NCBI RefSeq assembly: GCF_900100305.1
Contig: NZ_FNEY01000037.1
Span: 1-43,822 of the forward strand
DNA from: Paracidovorax citrulli
GTDB taxonomy: Bacteria > Pseudomonadota > Gammaproteobacteria > Burkholderiales > Burkholderiaceae_C
Direction of reading: 5' to 3'
DNA: 43,822 bases
Below are positions 14,758-26,150 of this stretch, piece after piece (within the stretch, counting starts at the first letter, position 1; every line of letters starts with the position of its first letter). The position numbers were made by a program, and so were the translations under genes. The notes beneath the pieces are model-generated. The model saw only the letters and a list, made by a program, of their open reading frames with translations. It made no database searches and was not told where the DNA came from.

Positions 14758-14911
14758 TACCGTCAGGGGTCAGGAGACCCGTCGATGCCCGGAAAGCCGC
14801 ATGAACCAAGCTTTCCAGGGGAGTGTTTTACGTCAAAGACCGGTTTGGTCTCAATAGTAAACGGGAGGGTCTTAATCAGACCCCCGGTTCTTACCGTCAG
14901 CTCTACCGTCA
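14758..14911 (+). repeat. three TACCGTCA repeats, candidate integrase arm sites
   Basis: TACCGTCA at 14758-14765, 14892-14899 and 14904-14911, all in plus orientation like the copies at 639-659 on the other edge of the island. They lie between the integrase start and the attachment repeat at 15027. A further copy at 14650 is inside the integrase coding sequence. Number, orientation and position fit arm-type integrase sites. The rest of 14731-15026 shows no gene. Confidence 0.5.
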
Positions 14912-15026
14912 ACCCGTTTTGCTGGCCGTCGATAGCCACCGATAGCTGTCGTGACGTATTTTCTTTTAAATCAACACGTTACGTCGGCTTTTCGATAACT
15001 GGCGATAGTCCCCGAAGGACCCGATT

Positions 15027-16652
<1,626 letters not shown>

Positions 16653-16707
16653 GGTGGTCGGGAGAGAACGGTGAGCGGAAAGAGAAAGGGTGGGAAATCG
16701 CGAGGGA

Positions 16708-17145
16708 TCAGAACGTGGACAGGTCGAGCAGCGCCACGCCGGTCCGCGCGGCGGCCCCGGCCTGCGCGGCATCGAACGTGGCAAGCGGCAGACGCAGCGA
16801 GCGCGCGAGCCAGACATAGGCGGCGTCATAGACCGGCAGGCCGGTATCGAGCGCGACATCCAGCACGGCCTTGTGCTGCGCCGGAGCCAGCTCGTGCAGT
16901 TCCACGCGGTGGCGGATGGCTTCGAGCACGGACCAGAGACCTTCGACGGAGCCTGCGGGAATGCGGCCGGCATGCACGCCGCTCGCGATCAGGTTGCCGC
17001 ATTCCCACTGCCAGAGATTGGGCGCCTGGGGCTCGACCTCGTCGCGGCGGATGCGGGCATAGAGGCGCCGCGTGTGATCGCTGGCTGCATCGGGCAGGAG
17101 CCAGGCGGCGGTCACGGAAGCATCGAGCACGAAGGCGGTGGTCAT
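16708..17145 (-). CDS. VapC-type PIN-domain toxin
   Basis: A 145-residue PIN ribonuclease. Acidic site residues are visible: D8 (VLDAS), E48 (WQWECGN), D107 (VYDAAY) and D125 (TFD). VapC toxins cut specific RNAs, often tRNA or rRNA. The ATG at 17145 overlaps the antitoxin stop by ATGA, typical of toxin-antitoxin pairs. It sits between guaB and guaA on the same strand, so readthrough from guaB may express it. 55 bp with no clear promoter separate it from guaA. Confidence 0.9.
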   Translation of the reverse strand: MTTAFVLDASVTAAWLLPDAASDHTRRLYARIRRDEVEPQAPNLWQWECGNLIASGVHAGRIPAGSVEGLWSVLEAIRHRVELHELAPAQHKAVLDVALDTGLPVYDAAYVWLARSLRLPLATFDAAQAGAAARTGVALLDLSTF

Positions 17146-17402
17146 GCGGTGCTCCGTCCGCTGCGGCGCAGGGCCGGCGCCGCCGTGTCCTGGGTCGCGG
17201 CACGGATGCTGGCATGCAGCGCATCGATCTGCCCCAGCTCGCGTGCGATCTGCTCGTCCGTGATCACGGGCCGGCGCCGCACCGGCAGCATGCGCACCAC
17301 CTCCTTGCCATGGCGGGTGATGCGCACCTCCTCGCCCTGCTCCACCGCCTCGATGAGCGCGGAAAAGCGGGTCTTGGCTTCGTAGATGCCGACGGTCTGC
17401 AT
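17142..17402 (-). CDS. Phd/YefM-family antitoxin
   Basis: An 86-residue antitoxin. The N-terminal Phd fold is clear: VGIYEAKTRFSALIEAVEQGEEVRITRHGKEVVRMLP. The rest, with ITDEQIARELGQIDALH, is the toxin-binding tail. It should bind DNA as a dimer, repress the pair and block the PIN toxin. ATG at 17402 is preferred; a TTG two codons upstream (17408) is possible. GGAA about ten bases upstream is a weak ribosome site. Repeated operator sequences lie directly upstream (17429-17495). Confidence 0.88.
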   Translation of the reverse strand: MQTVGIYEAKTRFSALIEAVEQGEEVRITRHGKEVVRMLPVRRRPVITDEQIARELGQIDALHASIRAATQDTAAPALRRSGRSTA

Positions 17403-17428
17403 GCGCAAAGGGTTCCGGAAAAAGAAAA

Positions 17429-17495
17429 GTCTGGCCTGAACAAGAATTCAGACCAGACTTTATCAAACAGACCAGACCCTGGCAATCAGACCAGA
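17429..17495. promoter_or_regulatory. repeated operator upstream of the toxin-antitoxin pair
   Basis: CAGACCAGA occurs three times in the same orientation at 17449, 17468 and 17487, exactly 19 bp apart. A fourth near-copy in reverse at 17430-17438 makes a near-perfect 12-bp inverted repeat (17429-17440 with 17447-17458, one mismatch). Regular half-sites before a Phd-type gene suggest cooperative binding of antitoxin or toxin-antitoxin complex. The remaining bases to guaB (17496-17611) show no gene. Confidence 0.65.
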
Positions 17496-17611
17496 ATAGC
17501 GACGACCTCAGAATTCGTCATGGCGCCCAAAGCCCCCGCGGCCCCATGCGCAGGCAGCCGTGCAAGGGCCGCCCCGCCGCACCGGCTGCGTCAGCGCCTC
17601 AGGGGTTGTAC

Positions 17612-19701
<2,090 letters not shown>

Positions 19702-19735
19702 AGCCGGCCTTCGTGCCTGCGGCAACTCCGGGTTC

Positions 19736-20089
19736 TCAATACCCGGCCTTGGCACCCGGGCGGCGCGCGGCGAACAGCCCCGTGGCCCGTGTCCCCTGGC
19801 GCGCGAAGCGCTCGCGCCGCGCCTTCTTGGGATCGACCCGCAGCGGGCGGTACCACTCCACGCGGTCGCCGTCCTGCAGCACGCGGTCCAACGCGACGGG
19901 GCGGCCCCAGATGCCGCAGGTGACCGATCCATCCTCCGGGCCGCCGCAGGCCGCGAGCGCATCGCGCACCGTGGCGCCGGCAGGCAATTCCATGGCCGCC
20001 TCCTGCACCTCGCGCGGCCCGGGCGACCACGCGACGGTCACCGCCACGCGGCCTGCGCCGGTGCCGGCAGCGCCGCCGGTCTCAGCCAT
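19736..20089 (-). CDS. rnfH: RnfH/RatB family protein
   Basis: A 117-residue small protein with a ubiquitin-like beta-grasp fold; the region [33 protein letters not shown] and the block [35 protein letters not shown] define the RnfH family. Exact role unknown; the gene usually sits beside ratA and smpB. Its start overlaps the ratA end by 8 bp, so the two are translated together. Pfam-type assignment is firm, function is not. Confidence 0.9.
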   Translation of the reverse strand: [117 protein letters not shown]

Positions 20090-20522
20090 AGACCTGCTCC
20101 GCGCGCTGGATGAAGGCGTCCACCATGCTGCCCGCGATGCGGTCGAACACCGGGCCCACCAGGGCGGCCAGCGCGATGTTGTCGAAACCGTAGTTGAGCT
20201 GCAGCTCCACCTTGCAGGCCCGCTGGCTGCCGTCGCCCACGGGGTGGAAGCGCCAGTCGCCGTCGAGCTGCGAGAAAGGCCCTTTCACCAGCCGCATCTG
20301 CACGCGCCGGCCGGGCTCGTGCAGGTTTCGCGTGACGAAGGACTTGCGCAGGCCGCTGAAGGCGATGCCCACTTCGGCGGTCATGCCGTGCTCGTCCTGC
20401 TCCAGCACCCGAGCATGGTCGCACCAGGGCAGGAATTGGGGGTACTGGGCCACGTCGGTGACGAGGGCGAACATCTCTTCGGGGCTGTACCAGATCAGGA
20501 CGGACTTGTTGACGTTTTTCAT
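20082..20522 (-). CDS. ratA: RatA family protein (START-like, ribosome-associated / Coq10-like)
   Basis: A 146-residue SRPBCC/START-like protein. MKNVNKSVLIWYSPEEMFALVTDVAQYPQFLPWC begins the fold and IAGSMVDAFIQRAEQVYG is the amphipathic C-terminal helix. In E. coli RatA was reported to bind the 50S subunit and block association; mitochondrial Coq10 homologues bind ubiquinone, so either role is possible. ATG at 20522 is chosen by homology. Divergent from smpB, an arrangement kept widely in proteobacteria. Confidence 0.92.
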   Translation of the reverse strand: MKNVNKSVLIWYSPEEMFALVTDVAQYPQFLPWCDHARVLEQDEHGMTAEVGIAFSGLRKSFVTRNLHEPGRRVQMRLVKGPFSQLDGDWRFHPVGDGSQRACKVELQLNYGFDNIALAALVGPVFDRIAGSMVDAFIQRAEQVYG

Positions 20523-20644
20523 GGGCGGACGGGCATGGCGGGCCGTGGCGGGACGGAGCACTAGAATCCCCGGATAGCGCACGGCCGATCGTCCGATTGT
20601 AGGGAGGGCTTTCAAACGCCTCCATGTGCCGCATCTGATTCCCC

Positions 20645-21118
20645 ATGGCCAAGAAACCCGAGACCCTGTCCCGCATCGCCGACAACAAGAAGGCGGCCTT
20701 CAACTATTTCTTCGAGGAACGCCACGAGGCGGGCATGGTGCTGCACGGCTGGGAGGTCAAGGCCCTGCGCGAGGGCAAGGTGCAGCTCACCGACGGCTAC
20801 GTGGTGATCCGCGAAGGCGAGCTCTACCTGATCGGCTGCCAGATCAATCCCCTGAAGACGGCCTCCACCCACGTGAGTCCGGATGCGGTCCGCACCAAGA
20901 AGCTGCTGCTGCACAAGGACGAGATCAAGCGCCTTACGGCCAAGGTGGAGCAGAAGGGCTACACGCTGGTGCCGTTGAACCTGCACTGGACCAATGGCCG
21001 CGCCAAGTGCGAGATCGCGCTCGCCAAGGGCAAGGCCGAGCACGACAAGCGCGACACCATCAAGGAGCGCGAGGGCAAGCGCGAGGTGGAGCGCGCCATG
21101 AAGAGCCGCCACCGCTGA
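20645..21118 (+). CDS. smpB: SsrA-binding protein SmpB
   Basis: A 157-residue partner of tmRNA in rescue of stalled ribosomes. The conserved start ([32 protein letters not shown]), the beta-barrel with LYLIGCQI and the lysine/arginine-rich C-terminal tail that enters the mRNA channel are all present. Length is typical. ATG at 20645. TAGAAT at about 20562 may be its -10 box. The tmRNA gene is not in the window. Confidence 0.97.
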   Translation: MAKKPETLSRIADNKKAAFNYFFEERHEAGMVLHGWEVKALREGKVQLTDGYVVIREGELYLIGCQINPLKTASTHVSPDAVRTKKLLLHKDEIKRLTAKVEQKGYTLVPLNLHWTNGRAKCEIALAKGKAEHDKRDTIKEREGKREVERAMKSRHR

Positions 21119-21146
21119 CGCGGCAGGAAATTTTTTCGGGCGGCGC

Positions 21147-21175
21147 GGAATAAATCCGCCGCGCCCGGTGTTCAT
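21147..21175 (+). promoter_or_regulatory. candidate ECF sigma promoter of the lipoprotein-sigma cluster
   Basis: GGAATAAA (21147-21154) and GTTCAT (21170-21175) are separated by 15 bp, about 55 bp before the lipoprotein start. GGAA-type -35 elements are common in ECF promoters, and such operons are often autoregulated. A GC-rich imperfect dyad (21138-21167) overlaps it; without a following T run it is a poor terminator for smpB. Confidence 0.35.
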
Positions 21176-21229
21176 TCCATCACGGGCCCGGCATGTCGCC
21201 GCCGCCCGTGCCTACAGGAGCAATCACCG

Positions 21230-21613
21230 ATGACCCGAATCTCCACTCTCTTGGCCGCCTCCGCCCTGGCCCTGGCGCTCGCCGGCTGCGCCTCCATGTC
21301 GCCCATGCCCGGCGGCGTCGCCGAGAAGAACGGCGCCCTCGTGGGCCCGAACGGCATGACTCTCTACACGTTCGACCGCGATCCGGCCGGCGGCGGCAAG
21401 TCGGTCTGCAACGGCCCCTGCGCGAAGAACTGGCCTCCGCTGCTGGCCGGCAGCGAGACGCCCACGGGCGAATTCAGCGTGGTGCAGCGCGACGACGGCG
21501 CCCGCCAGCTGGCCTACAAGGGCAAGCCGCTCTACTACTGGGTCAAGGACGTCCAGCCCGGCGACCGTACCGGCGACGGCGTGAACCAGGTCTGGCGCAC
21601 CGCCAAGCCCTGA
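21230..21613 (+). CDS. COG4315-type lipoprotein
   Basis: 127 residues. Lipoprotein signal MTRISTLLAASALALALAGC with cleavage before C20, then two copies of the short repeat seen in secreted COG4315 proteins: GMTLYTFDRDPAGGGKSVCNGPCAKNWPP and the related KPLYYWVKDVQPGDRTGDG. The C..C pair in CNGPC may be structural. Function unknown; frequently encoded before an ECF sigma factor in this group, as here (21 bp before 21635). Confidence 0.85.
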   Translation: MTRISTLLAASALALALAGCASMSPMPGGVAEKNGALVGPNGMTLYTFDRDPAGGGKSVCNGPCAKNWPPLLAGSETPTGEFSVVQRDDGARQLAYKGKPLYYWVKDVQPGDRTGDGVNQVWRTAKP

Positions 21614-21634
21614 CCCGCCCCCGAAGCCGCCCGC

Positions 21635-22174
21635 ATGGACGACATCGCGCCGCACCTGCCGGGCCTGCGGCGCTACGCGCGGGCGCTGACGGGCAATGCC
21701 TGGGCGGCGGACGATCTGGTACAGGACACGCTCGAACGCGCCTGCCGGAAATGGCTGCTGTGGCGCCCGGGCAGCGACCTGCGCGCATGGCTGTTCACGC
21801 TCATGCATCGGGTGTACCTGAACCAGTTGCGCGCGATGCCGGCGCAGCCCCCGCTGGATCTGGAAACGGTACAGGACCACCTGCAGGCGCCGCCCGCGCG
21901 CACGGACGAGGCGCTGGACCTGGACCGCTGCCTGCAGCGCCTGCCTGCCGACCAGCGCGCGGTGCTGCTGCTGGTGACGCTCGAAGACATGGATTACGCC
22001 GCCGCCGCGAAGGTGCTGGACGTGCCGGTGGGCACGGTGATGTCACGGCTTTCGCGCGCCCGGCAGCGGCTGCGCGAACTGATGGAACCGCAGGCCCGCG
22101 CACCCGGCGCGGCGCCGGAGACACGGCAGCCGCCTTCCCCGCCTGGAGCGCCGCGGCTGCGGCGGCTGAAATGA
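21635..22174 (+). CDS. ECF-type RNA polymerase sigma factor
   Basis: 179 residues. The region 2 signature LPGLRRYARALTGNAWAADDLVQDTLERA with WRPGSDLRAWLFTLMHRVYLN is followed by region 4 (LPADQRAVLLLVTLEDMDYAAAAKVLDVPVGTVMSRLSRARQRL). A Pro-rich tail follows. It directs transcription of a stress or envelope regulon, probably including its own operon. The anti-sigma gene starts 16 bp downstream. The inducing signal is not evident. Confidence 0.93.
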   Translation: MDDIAPHLPGLRRYARALTGNAWAADDLVQDTLERACRKWLLWRPGSDLRAWLFTLMHRVYLNQLRAMPAQPPLDLETVQDHLQAPPARTDEALDLDRCLQRLPADQRAVLLLVTLEDMDYAAAAKVLDVPVGTVMSRLSRARQRLRELMEPQARAPGAAPETRQPPSPPGAPRLRRLK

Positions 22175-22190
22175 CGATGGACCGCAGGCC

Positions 22191-23075
22191 ATGACCGACC
22201 CGCGCACCCCCTGCCCCGACGGCGCTCTGCATCGCGCCCCATCCGGTGCCCCGGATACCGGTCTGGATGACGACCGCCTGCACGCGCTGGTGGATGGCCG
22301 TCTCCCGGACGACGAAGCACAGGCGCTGCGCCGCCGGCTGGCGGACGACCCTTGCACCCGGGAGCGCGTGCGAGCCTGGGAAGCCCAGCGTGCGCAGCTG
22401 CGCGCGCTGCATGCGGACTGGACGCAGGCGCCGGTTCCACCGCCGCTCCTGCAGGCGGCGCGGGCCTTGCGCAACCGCCGCCTGCAGGTGGCGCGGGCCT
22501 GGCGCATGGCCGGTCTTGCGGCCTCGCTGGCGCTCGCCTTCGGGCTGGGGTGGACGCTGCACGGCACGGTTTCGCCCGGCGATCCGGCCTCCGCCACGCT
22601 GGCACGCTCGGCACCCTCGCCATTGCCGCCGACCCAGCGTTTCGCGCTGCAGGCCGCCGCGGCCCACGCGGTGTACCAGCCCGAGCAGCGCCATCCGGTG
22701 GAGGTCGGCGCAGCACAGCAGGAACATCTGGTGCAGTGGCTCTCCAAACGCCTGGGCAAGCCGCTGCGCATTCCCGACCTGCAGCCCCAGGGCTATGAAC
22801 TGGTGGGCGGGCGCCTGCTGCCGGGCGATGCGGGACCGGGCGGCGCCACCGGCGCGCGGGCGCAGTTCATGTACCAGAACGCCGCGGGGCAGCGCGTCAC
22901 GCTGTACCTCGGCGCGCTGCCCGCGGCCCCCGCGGAAACCGCCTTCCGTTACGAAGGCGACGGCCCCGTGCCCAGCTTCTACTGGGTGGAGGACGGCTTC
23001 GGCTACGCGTTGAGCGGCCCGCTGCCCCGCGAGGCGCTGCTGGCCATCGCCACGGCCGTCCATCCGCAGTTGTGA
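22191..23075 (+). CDS. membrane-anchored anti-sigma factor
   Basis: 294 residues. The N-terminal cytosolic part has the anti-sigma type helix DDRLHALVDGRLPDDEAQALRRRLADD. A single transmembrane segment at about 107-120 (MAGLAASLALAFGLGW) is followed by a periplasmic domain with HPVEVGAAQQEHLVQWLSKRLGKPLRIPDL. No HxxxCxxC zinc motif is seen, so not a ZAS-type redox sensor. It likely sequesters the preceding sigma factor. It ends one base before the convergent hydrolase gene. Confidence 0.88.
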   Translation: MTDPRTPCPDGALHRAPSGAPDTGLDDDRLHALVDGRLPDDEAQALRRRLADDPCTRERVRAWEAQRAQLRALHADWTQAPVPPPLLQAARALRNRRLQVARAWRMAGLAASLALAFGLGWTLHGTVSPGDPASATLARSAPSPLPPTQRFALQAAAAHAVYQPEQRHPVEVGAAQQEHLVQWLSKRLGKPLRIPDLQPQGYELVGGRLLPGDAGPGGATGARAQFMYQNAAGQRVTLYLGALPAAPAETAFRYEGDGPVPSFYWVEDGFGYALSGPLPREALLAIATAVHPQL

Positions 23076-23076
23076 T

Positions 23077-24168
23077 TCACCGCAGGCCGGCCAGCGGATG
23101 GGAATGCGCGGGCCAGGGACTGTCGAAGAAAGGCTGCCACATCGCGGGCGTGACGTCCTCGATGCGCGCCGGGTTCCAGCGGGGCGCATGGTCTTTGTCC
23201 ACCGCGAGCGCGCGGATGCCCTCCACCGTCTCGCTCTGGCCGGGCCGCAGGTAAAAGCAGTGGCGCACCATGTCGCGCTCCATGCGCAGGTCGGCGGCCA
23301 GGTCCATGTCCCGCGCGCGCCGGATCTGCTCCAGCACCACGTGCAGCATCAGCGGTGACCGCTTGCGCAGCGTGGTCACCGTGGCGCGTGCCCAGTCGCT
23401 GCCGTCGGCCTCCAGCGCCGCGACAATGGCCGGCACGCTCTCCCGGCCGAAGGCCGCGTCGATGCGCGCGCGGTCGGCCGTGGCGGCGGGCGTGGGCGGG
23501 GTGAAATGCGTGGCCACCCAGCGTTCGATGGCGGCGCCATCGTCGAAACGCTGCGTGGCCAGCCCGTCCCAGACGCCGTGCTGGGCCTCGGCGGGCATGC
23601 AGCCGTCGGCCAGGCCCAGCGCCACCGCATCGCCCGCGCCAATGGTGTCGCCCGTCAGCGCCAGCCACTCGCCCGTGCGGCCGGGGCAGCGCGACAGGAA
23701 GTAGCCGCCGCCCACGTCCGGGAACAGGCCGATGGCCGTCTCGGGCATCGCCATCTTCGTGCGCTCCGTGACGATGCGCAGGCTGCCGCCCTGGCTGATG
23801 CCCATGCCGCCGCCCATGACGATGCCGTCCATGAAGGCGATGTAGGGCTTGCCGAAGGTGTGGATCAGGTGGTTGAGGGCGTATTCCTCGGTGAAGAAGT
23901 CTTCCAGCTGCGGGTTGCCGGTGCTGCCGGCCTGGTGCAGGAAACGGATGTCCCCGCCCGCGCAGAACGCGCCGAAGGCGCCTTCCTTGTTCGTGCCGCG
24001 GATCGCCACGGCGTGCACGGCCGGGTCCGACCGCCAGCGCAGCAGCGCCTCCATCAGGTCGCGCACCATGCCCAGCGACAGGGCGTTGAGCGCGCGCGGG
24101 CGGTTCAGCGTGATGAAGCCCACCTGTCCGCGCACCTCGGCCAGCACGTCGCGTTGCGTTGCATCCAT
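23077..24168 (-). CDS. 3-hydroxyisobutyryl-CoA hydrolase-like enoyl-CoA hydratase family enzyme
   Basis: A 363-residue crotonase-fold enzyme. The oxyanion region GAFCAGGDIRFLHQAG, GIVMGGGMGISQGG and PETAIGLFPDVGGGYFLSR are visible. The P-E-T and P-D-V-G-G residues and the ~360-residue length are characteristic of 3-hydroxyisobutyryl-CoA hydrolase in valine breakdown rather than ordinary hydratases (~260). ATG at 24168 with AAGGAG upstream. Genes of valine catabolism are not adjacent, so the substrate is inferred only from family. Confidence 0.88.
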   Translation of the reverse strand: MDATQRDVLAEVRGQVGFITLNRPRALNALSLGMVRDLMEALLRWRSDPAVHAVAIRGTNKEGAFGAFCAGGDIRFLHQAGSTGNPQLEDFFTEEYALNHLIHTFGKPYIAFMDGIVMGGGMGISQGGSLRIVTERTKMAMPETAIGLFPDVGGGYFLSRCPGRTGEWLALTGDTIGAGDAVALGLADGCMPAEAQHGVWDGLATQRFDDGAAIERWVATHFTPPTPAATADRARIDAAFGRESVPAIVAALEADGSDWARATVTTLRKRSPLMLHVVLEQIRRARDMDLAADLRMERDMVRHCFYLRPGQSETVEGIRALAVDKDHAPRWNPARIEDVTPAMWQPFFDSPWPAHSHPLAGLR

Positions 24169-24411
24169 TCGATAGTCTCCTTGGAATCCTGTGTTGGAAC
24201 GTGCCGGAAATTGTGCCGCAGGCCGCGCGGTGTGCCCGGTCTCCTACAGGACCTGCCCGGAGCGCTGCCTAGAATTTCCCGGCATGCCCCATCCCGCCGC
24301 GGCACCGCGGCCCTCCCCTTCCATCACGCTGCCCTGCACGCCCTCGGCCGCTGAGGGCTGCTTCGCGGCGATGCAGGCGCCGCCGCGCACCGGCCCGCAG
24401 GGAGCCCCGCC

Positions 24412-26004
24412 ATGGAATGGCTGAGCGATCCTTCAGCCTGGGCGGGCCTGGCGACGCTGGTGGTGCTGGAGATCGTCCTCGGCATCGACAACCTCGTCTT
24501 CATCGCCATCCTGGCCGACAAGCTGCCGCCGGAGCAGCGCGACCGCGCCCGGCTGATCGGCCTGTCCCTCGCGCTCGTGCTGCGGCTGTGCCTGCTGGCC
24601 GCCGTCGCGCACCTGGTGCGCCTCACCACGCCGGTCCTGGAATGGGGCTGGCTGTCGCTGTCGTGGCGGGACATCGTCCTGCTGGCCGGCGGCGTCTTCC
24701 TGCTGTGGAAGGCCACGACCGAGTTGCACGAGCGCCTGGAAGGCGTGGACGCGACCGGGCCGGAGCGCCGCGAACATGCGGCTTTCGGGGTCGTGCTGGT
24801 GCAGATCGTGGCGCTGGATGCGGTCTTCTCGCTCGACTCGATCATCACCGCCGTGGGCATGGTGCAGCACCTGCCGGTGATGATGGCCGCCGTCGTGATC
24901 GCGATGGGCGTCATGATGGTGGCGTCGCGCGCGCTCACCGCCTTCGTCAACCGCCATCCCACGGTGGTGGTGCTGTGCCTGAGCTTCCTGCTCATGATCG
25001 GGCTCAGCCTGGTGTCCGAGGGCATGGGCTTTCACCTGCCCAAGGGCTACCTGTACGCGGCGATCGGTTTCTCCATCCTCATCGAGTTCTTCAACCAGTG
25101 GCGGCTGCGCAATATCGCGCGCCATGCCGCGCGGCTGCCGCTGCGCGAGCGCACGGCGCGCACGGTGCTGCGCCTGCTGGGGGGGCAGGATGCGGGTGCA
25201 TCCGGCGGCAATTCCGCCGCCGCCAGCGCGGACGCGGCGCTCAAGGGCGCCTTCCGCCAGGAAGAGCGCAGCATGGTGCGGGGCGTGCTCTCGCTGGCCG
25301 AACGCTCCGTGCTCTCCATCATGACGCCTCGCGCCGATGTGGACTGGATCGACATCAGCCAGGACAAGCCGTCGCTCTACCGCCAGCTGCAGGCGCAGCC
25401 GCACGGGCTGTTCCCGGTCTGCGACCGGGGCGGGCTGGACGCGGTGCTCGGCGTCGGCCGCGCCAAGGACCTCATGGCCGACCTCGTCGAACGCGGCACC
25501 ATCGACCGCCAGCGGAGCCTGCAGCCGCCGCTGATCGTGCCGGAAACAGTGAGCATCTTGCGCCTCATGGAGAACCTGCGCCGCTCGCGCAACCACCTGG
25601 CGCTGGTGAGCGATGAATACGGCACGATCCTGGGTCTCGTCACGCCGATGGACGTGCTGGAGGCCATCGCGGGCGAGTTCCCCGCCGCAGGGGAAGACCT
25701 GCTGGTGCAGCCAGCAGGGCCGGACCACTGGCTGGCGGACGGACTGGTGGATCTGCACACGCTCGCGCGCACGGTGCGGGTGGAGCGGCTCGCGCACAGC
25801 GCGCACGATGCCAGCACGCTGGCCGGGCTGCTGCTGGAGACTTTCGGGGAGCTGCCCGCGCCCGGCCGCGCCACGGTGCTGCACGGCCTGCGCTTCGAGG
25901 TGGTGGCCGTGCAGGGCCGGCGCATCGCTCGCGTGGACGTGCGCCGCGCAGGCAGCGCCGATCCGGCCGCTGCGGGCGCGGCATCGCCGCCCGCAGGCAC
26001 CTGA
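24412..26004 (+). CDS. TerC-family membrane protein with CBS and CorC/HlyC domains
   Basis: 530 residues. Seven or so membrane helices in the first 240 residues carry the TerC signatures [16 protein letters not shown] and [18 protein letters not shown] with buried acidic residues. Then a CBS-domain pair (about 300-420, [16 protein letters not shown] and [21 protein letters not shown]) and a CorC/HlyC-associated domain at the end. Same layout as YoaE/YegH of E. coli. Probably inner-membrane metal handling (manganese or similar); substrate unknown. GGGAG precedes the ATG. The 243 bp upstream hold no other gene. Confidence 0.9.
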   Translation: MEWLSDPSAWAGLATLVVLEIVLGIDNLVFIAILADKLPPEQRDRARLIGLSLALVLRLCLLAAVAHLVRLTTPVLEWGWLSLSWRDIVLLAGGVFLLWKATTELHERLEGVDATGPERREHAAFGVVLVQIVALDAVFSLDSIITAVGMVQHLPVMMAAVVIAMGVMMVASRALTAFVNRHPTVVVLCLSFLLMIGLSLVSEGMGFHLPKGYLYAAIGFSILIEFFNQWRLRNIARHAARLPLRERTARTVLRLLGGQDAGASGGNSAAASADAALKGAFRQEERSMVRGVLSLAERSVLSIMTPRADVDWIDISQDKPSLYRQLQAQPHGLFPVCDRGGLDAVLGVGRAKDLMADLVERGTIDRQRSLQPPLIVPETVSILRLMENLRRSRNHLALVSDEYGTILGLVTPMDVLEAIAGEFPAAGEDLLVQPAGPDHWLADGLVDLHTLARTVRVERLAHSAHDASTLAGLLLETFGELPAPGRATVLHGLRFEVVAVQGRRIARVDVRRAGSADPAAAGAASPPAGT

Positions 26005-26086
26005 GGCCCGCTCGCCGCAGGTTTTATTTCACCGCCCTGCCACTTCGCTGCAGCGGCAACACTGCGCTCCCAACGGCTCCGGAAAT

Positions 26087-26111
26087 GAAAAACGCGCCCT
26101 GCAGGGCGCGT
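26087..26111 (-). terminator. intrinsic terminator after typA
   Basis: Minus-strand reading gives an 8-bp perfect stem ACGCGCCC/GGGCGCGT with TGCA loop (26092-26111), followed by TTTTT. It lies 40 bp past the typA stop and closes the rimP-to-typA operon. Confidence 0.8.
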
Positions 26112-26150
26112 CGTTCCATGCGTGAAGCAAGGCCCCGGCCGGGGCCCCGA

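Noticed and set aside
17449-17495. A short CRISPR-like array (9-bp units every 19 bp)
   Set aside because: Units are too short, there are only three, and they lie before an antitoxin gene; an operator fits better.
26126-26146. GC palindrome just after typA as a second terminator
   Set aside because: No T run follows; the hairpin at 26092-26111 is the better terminator.
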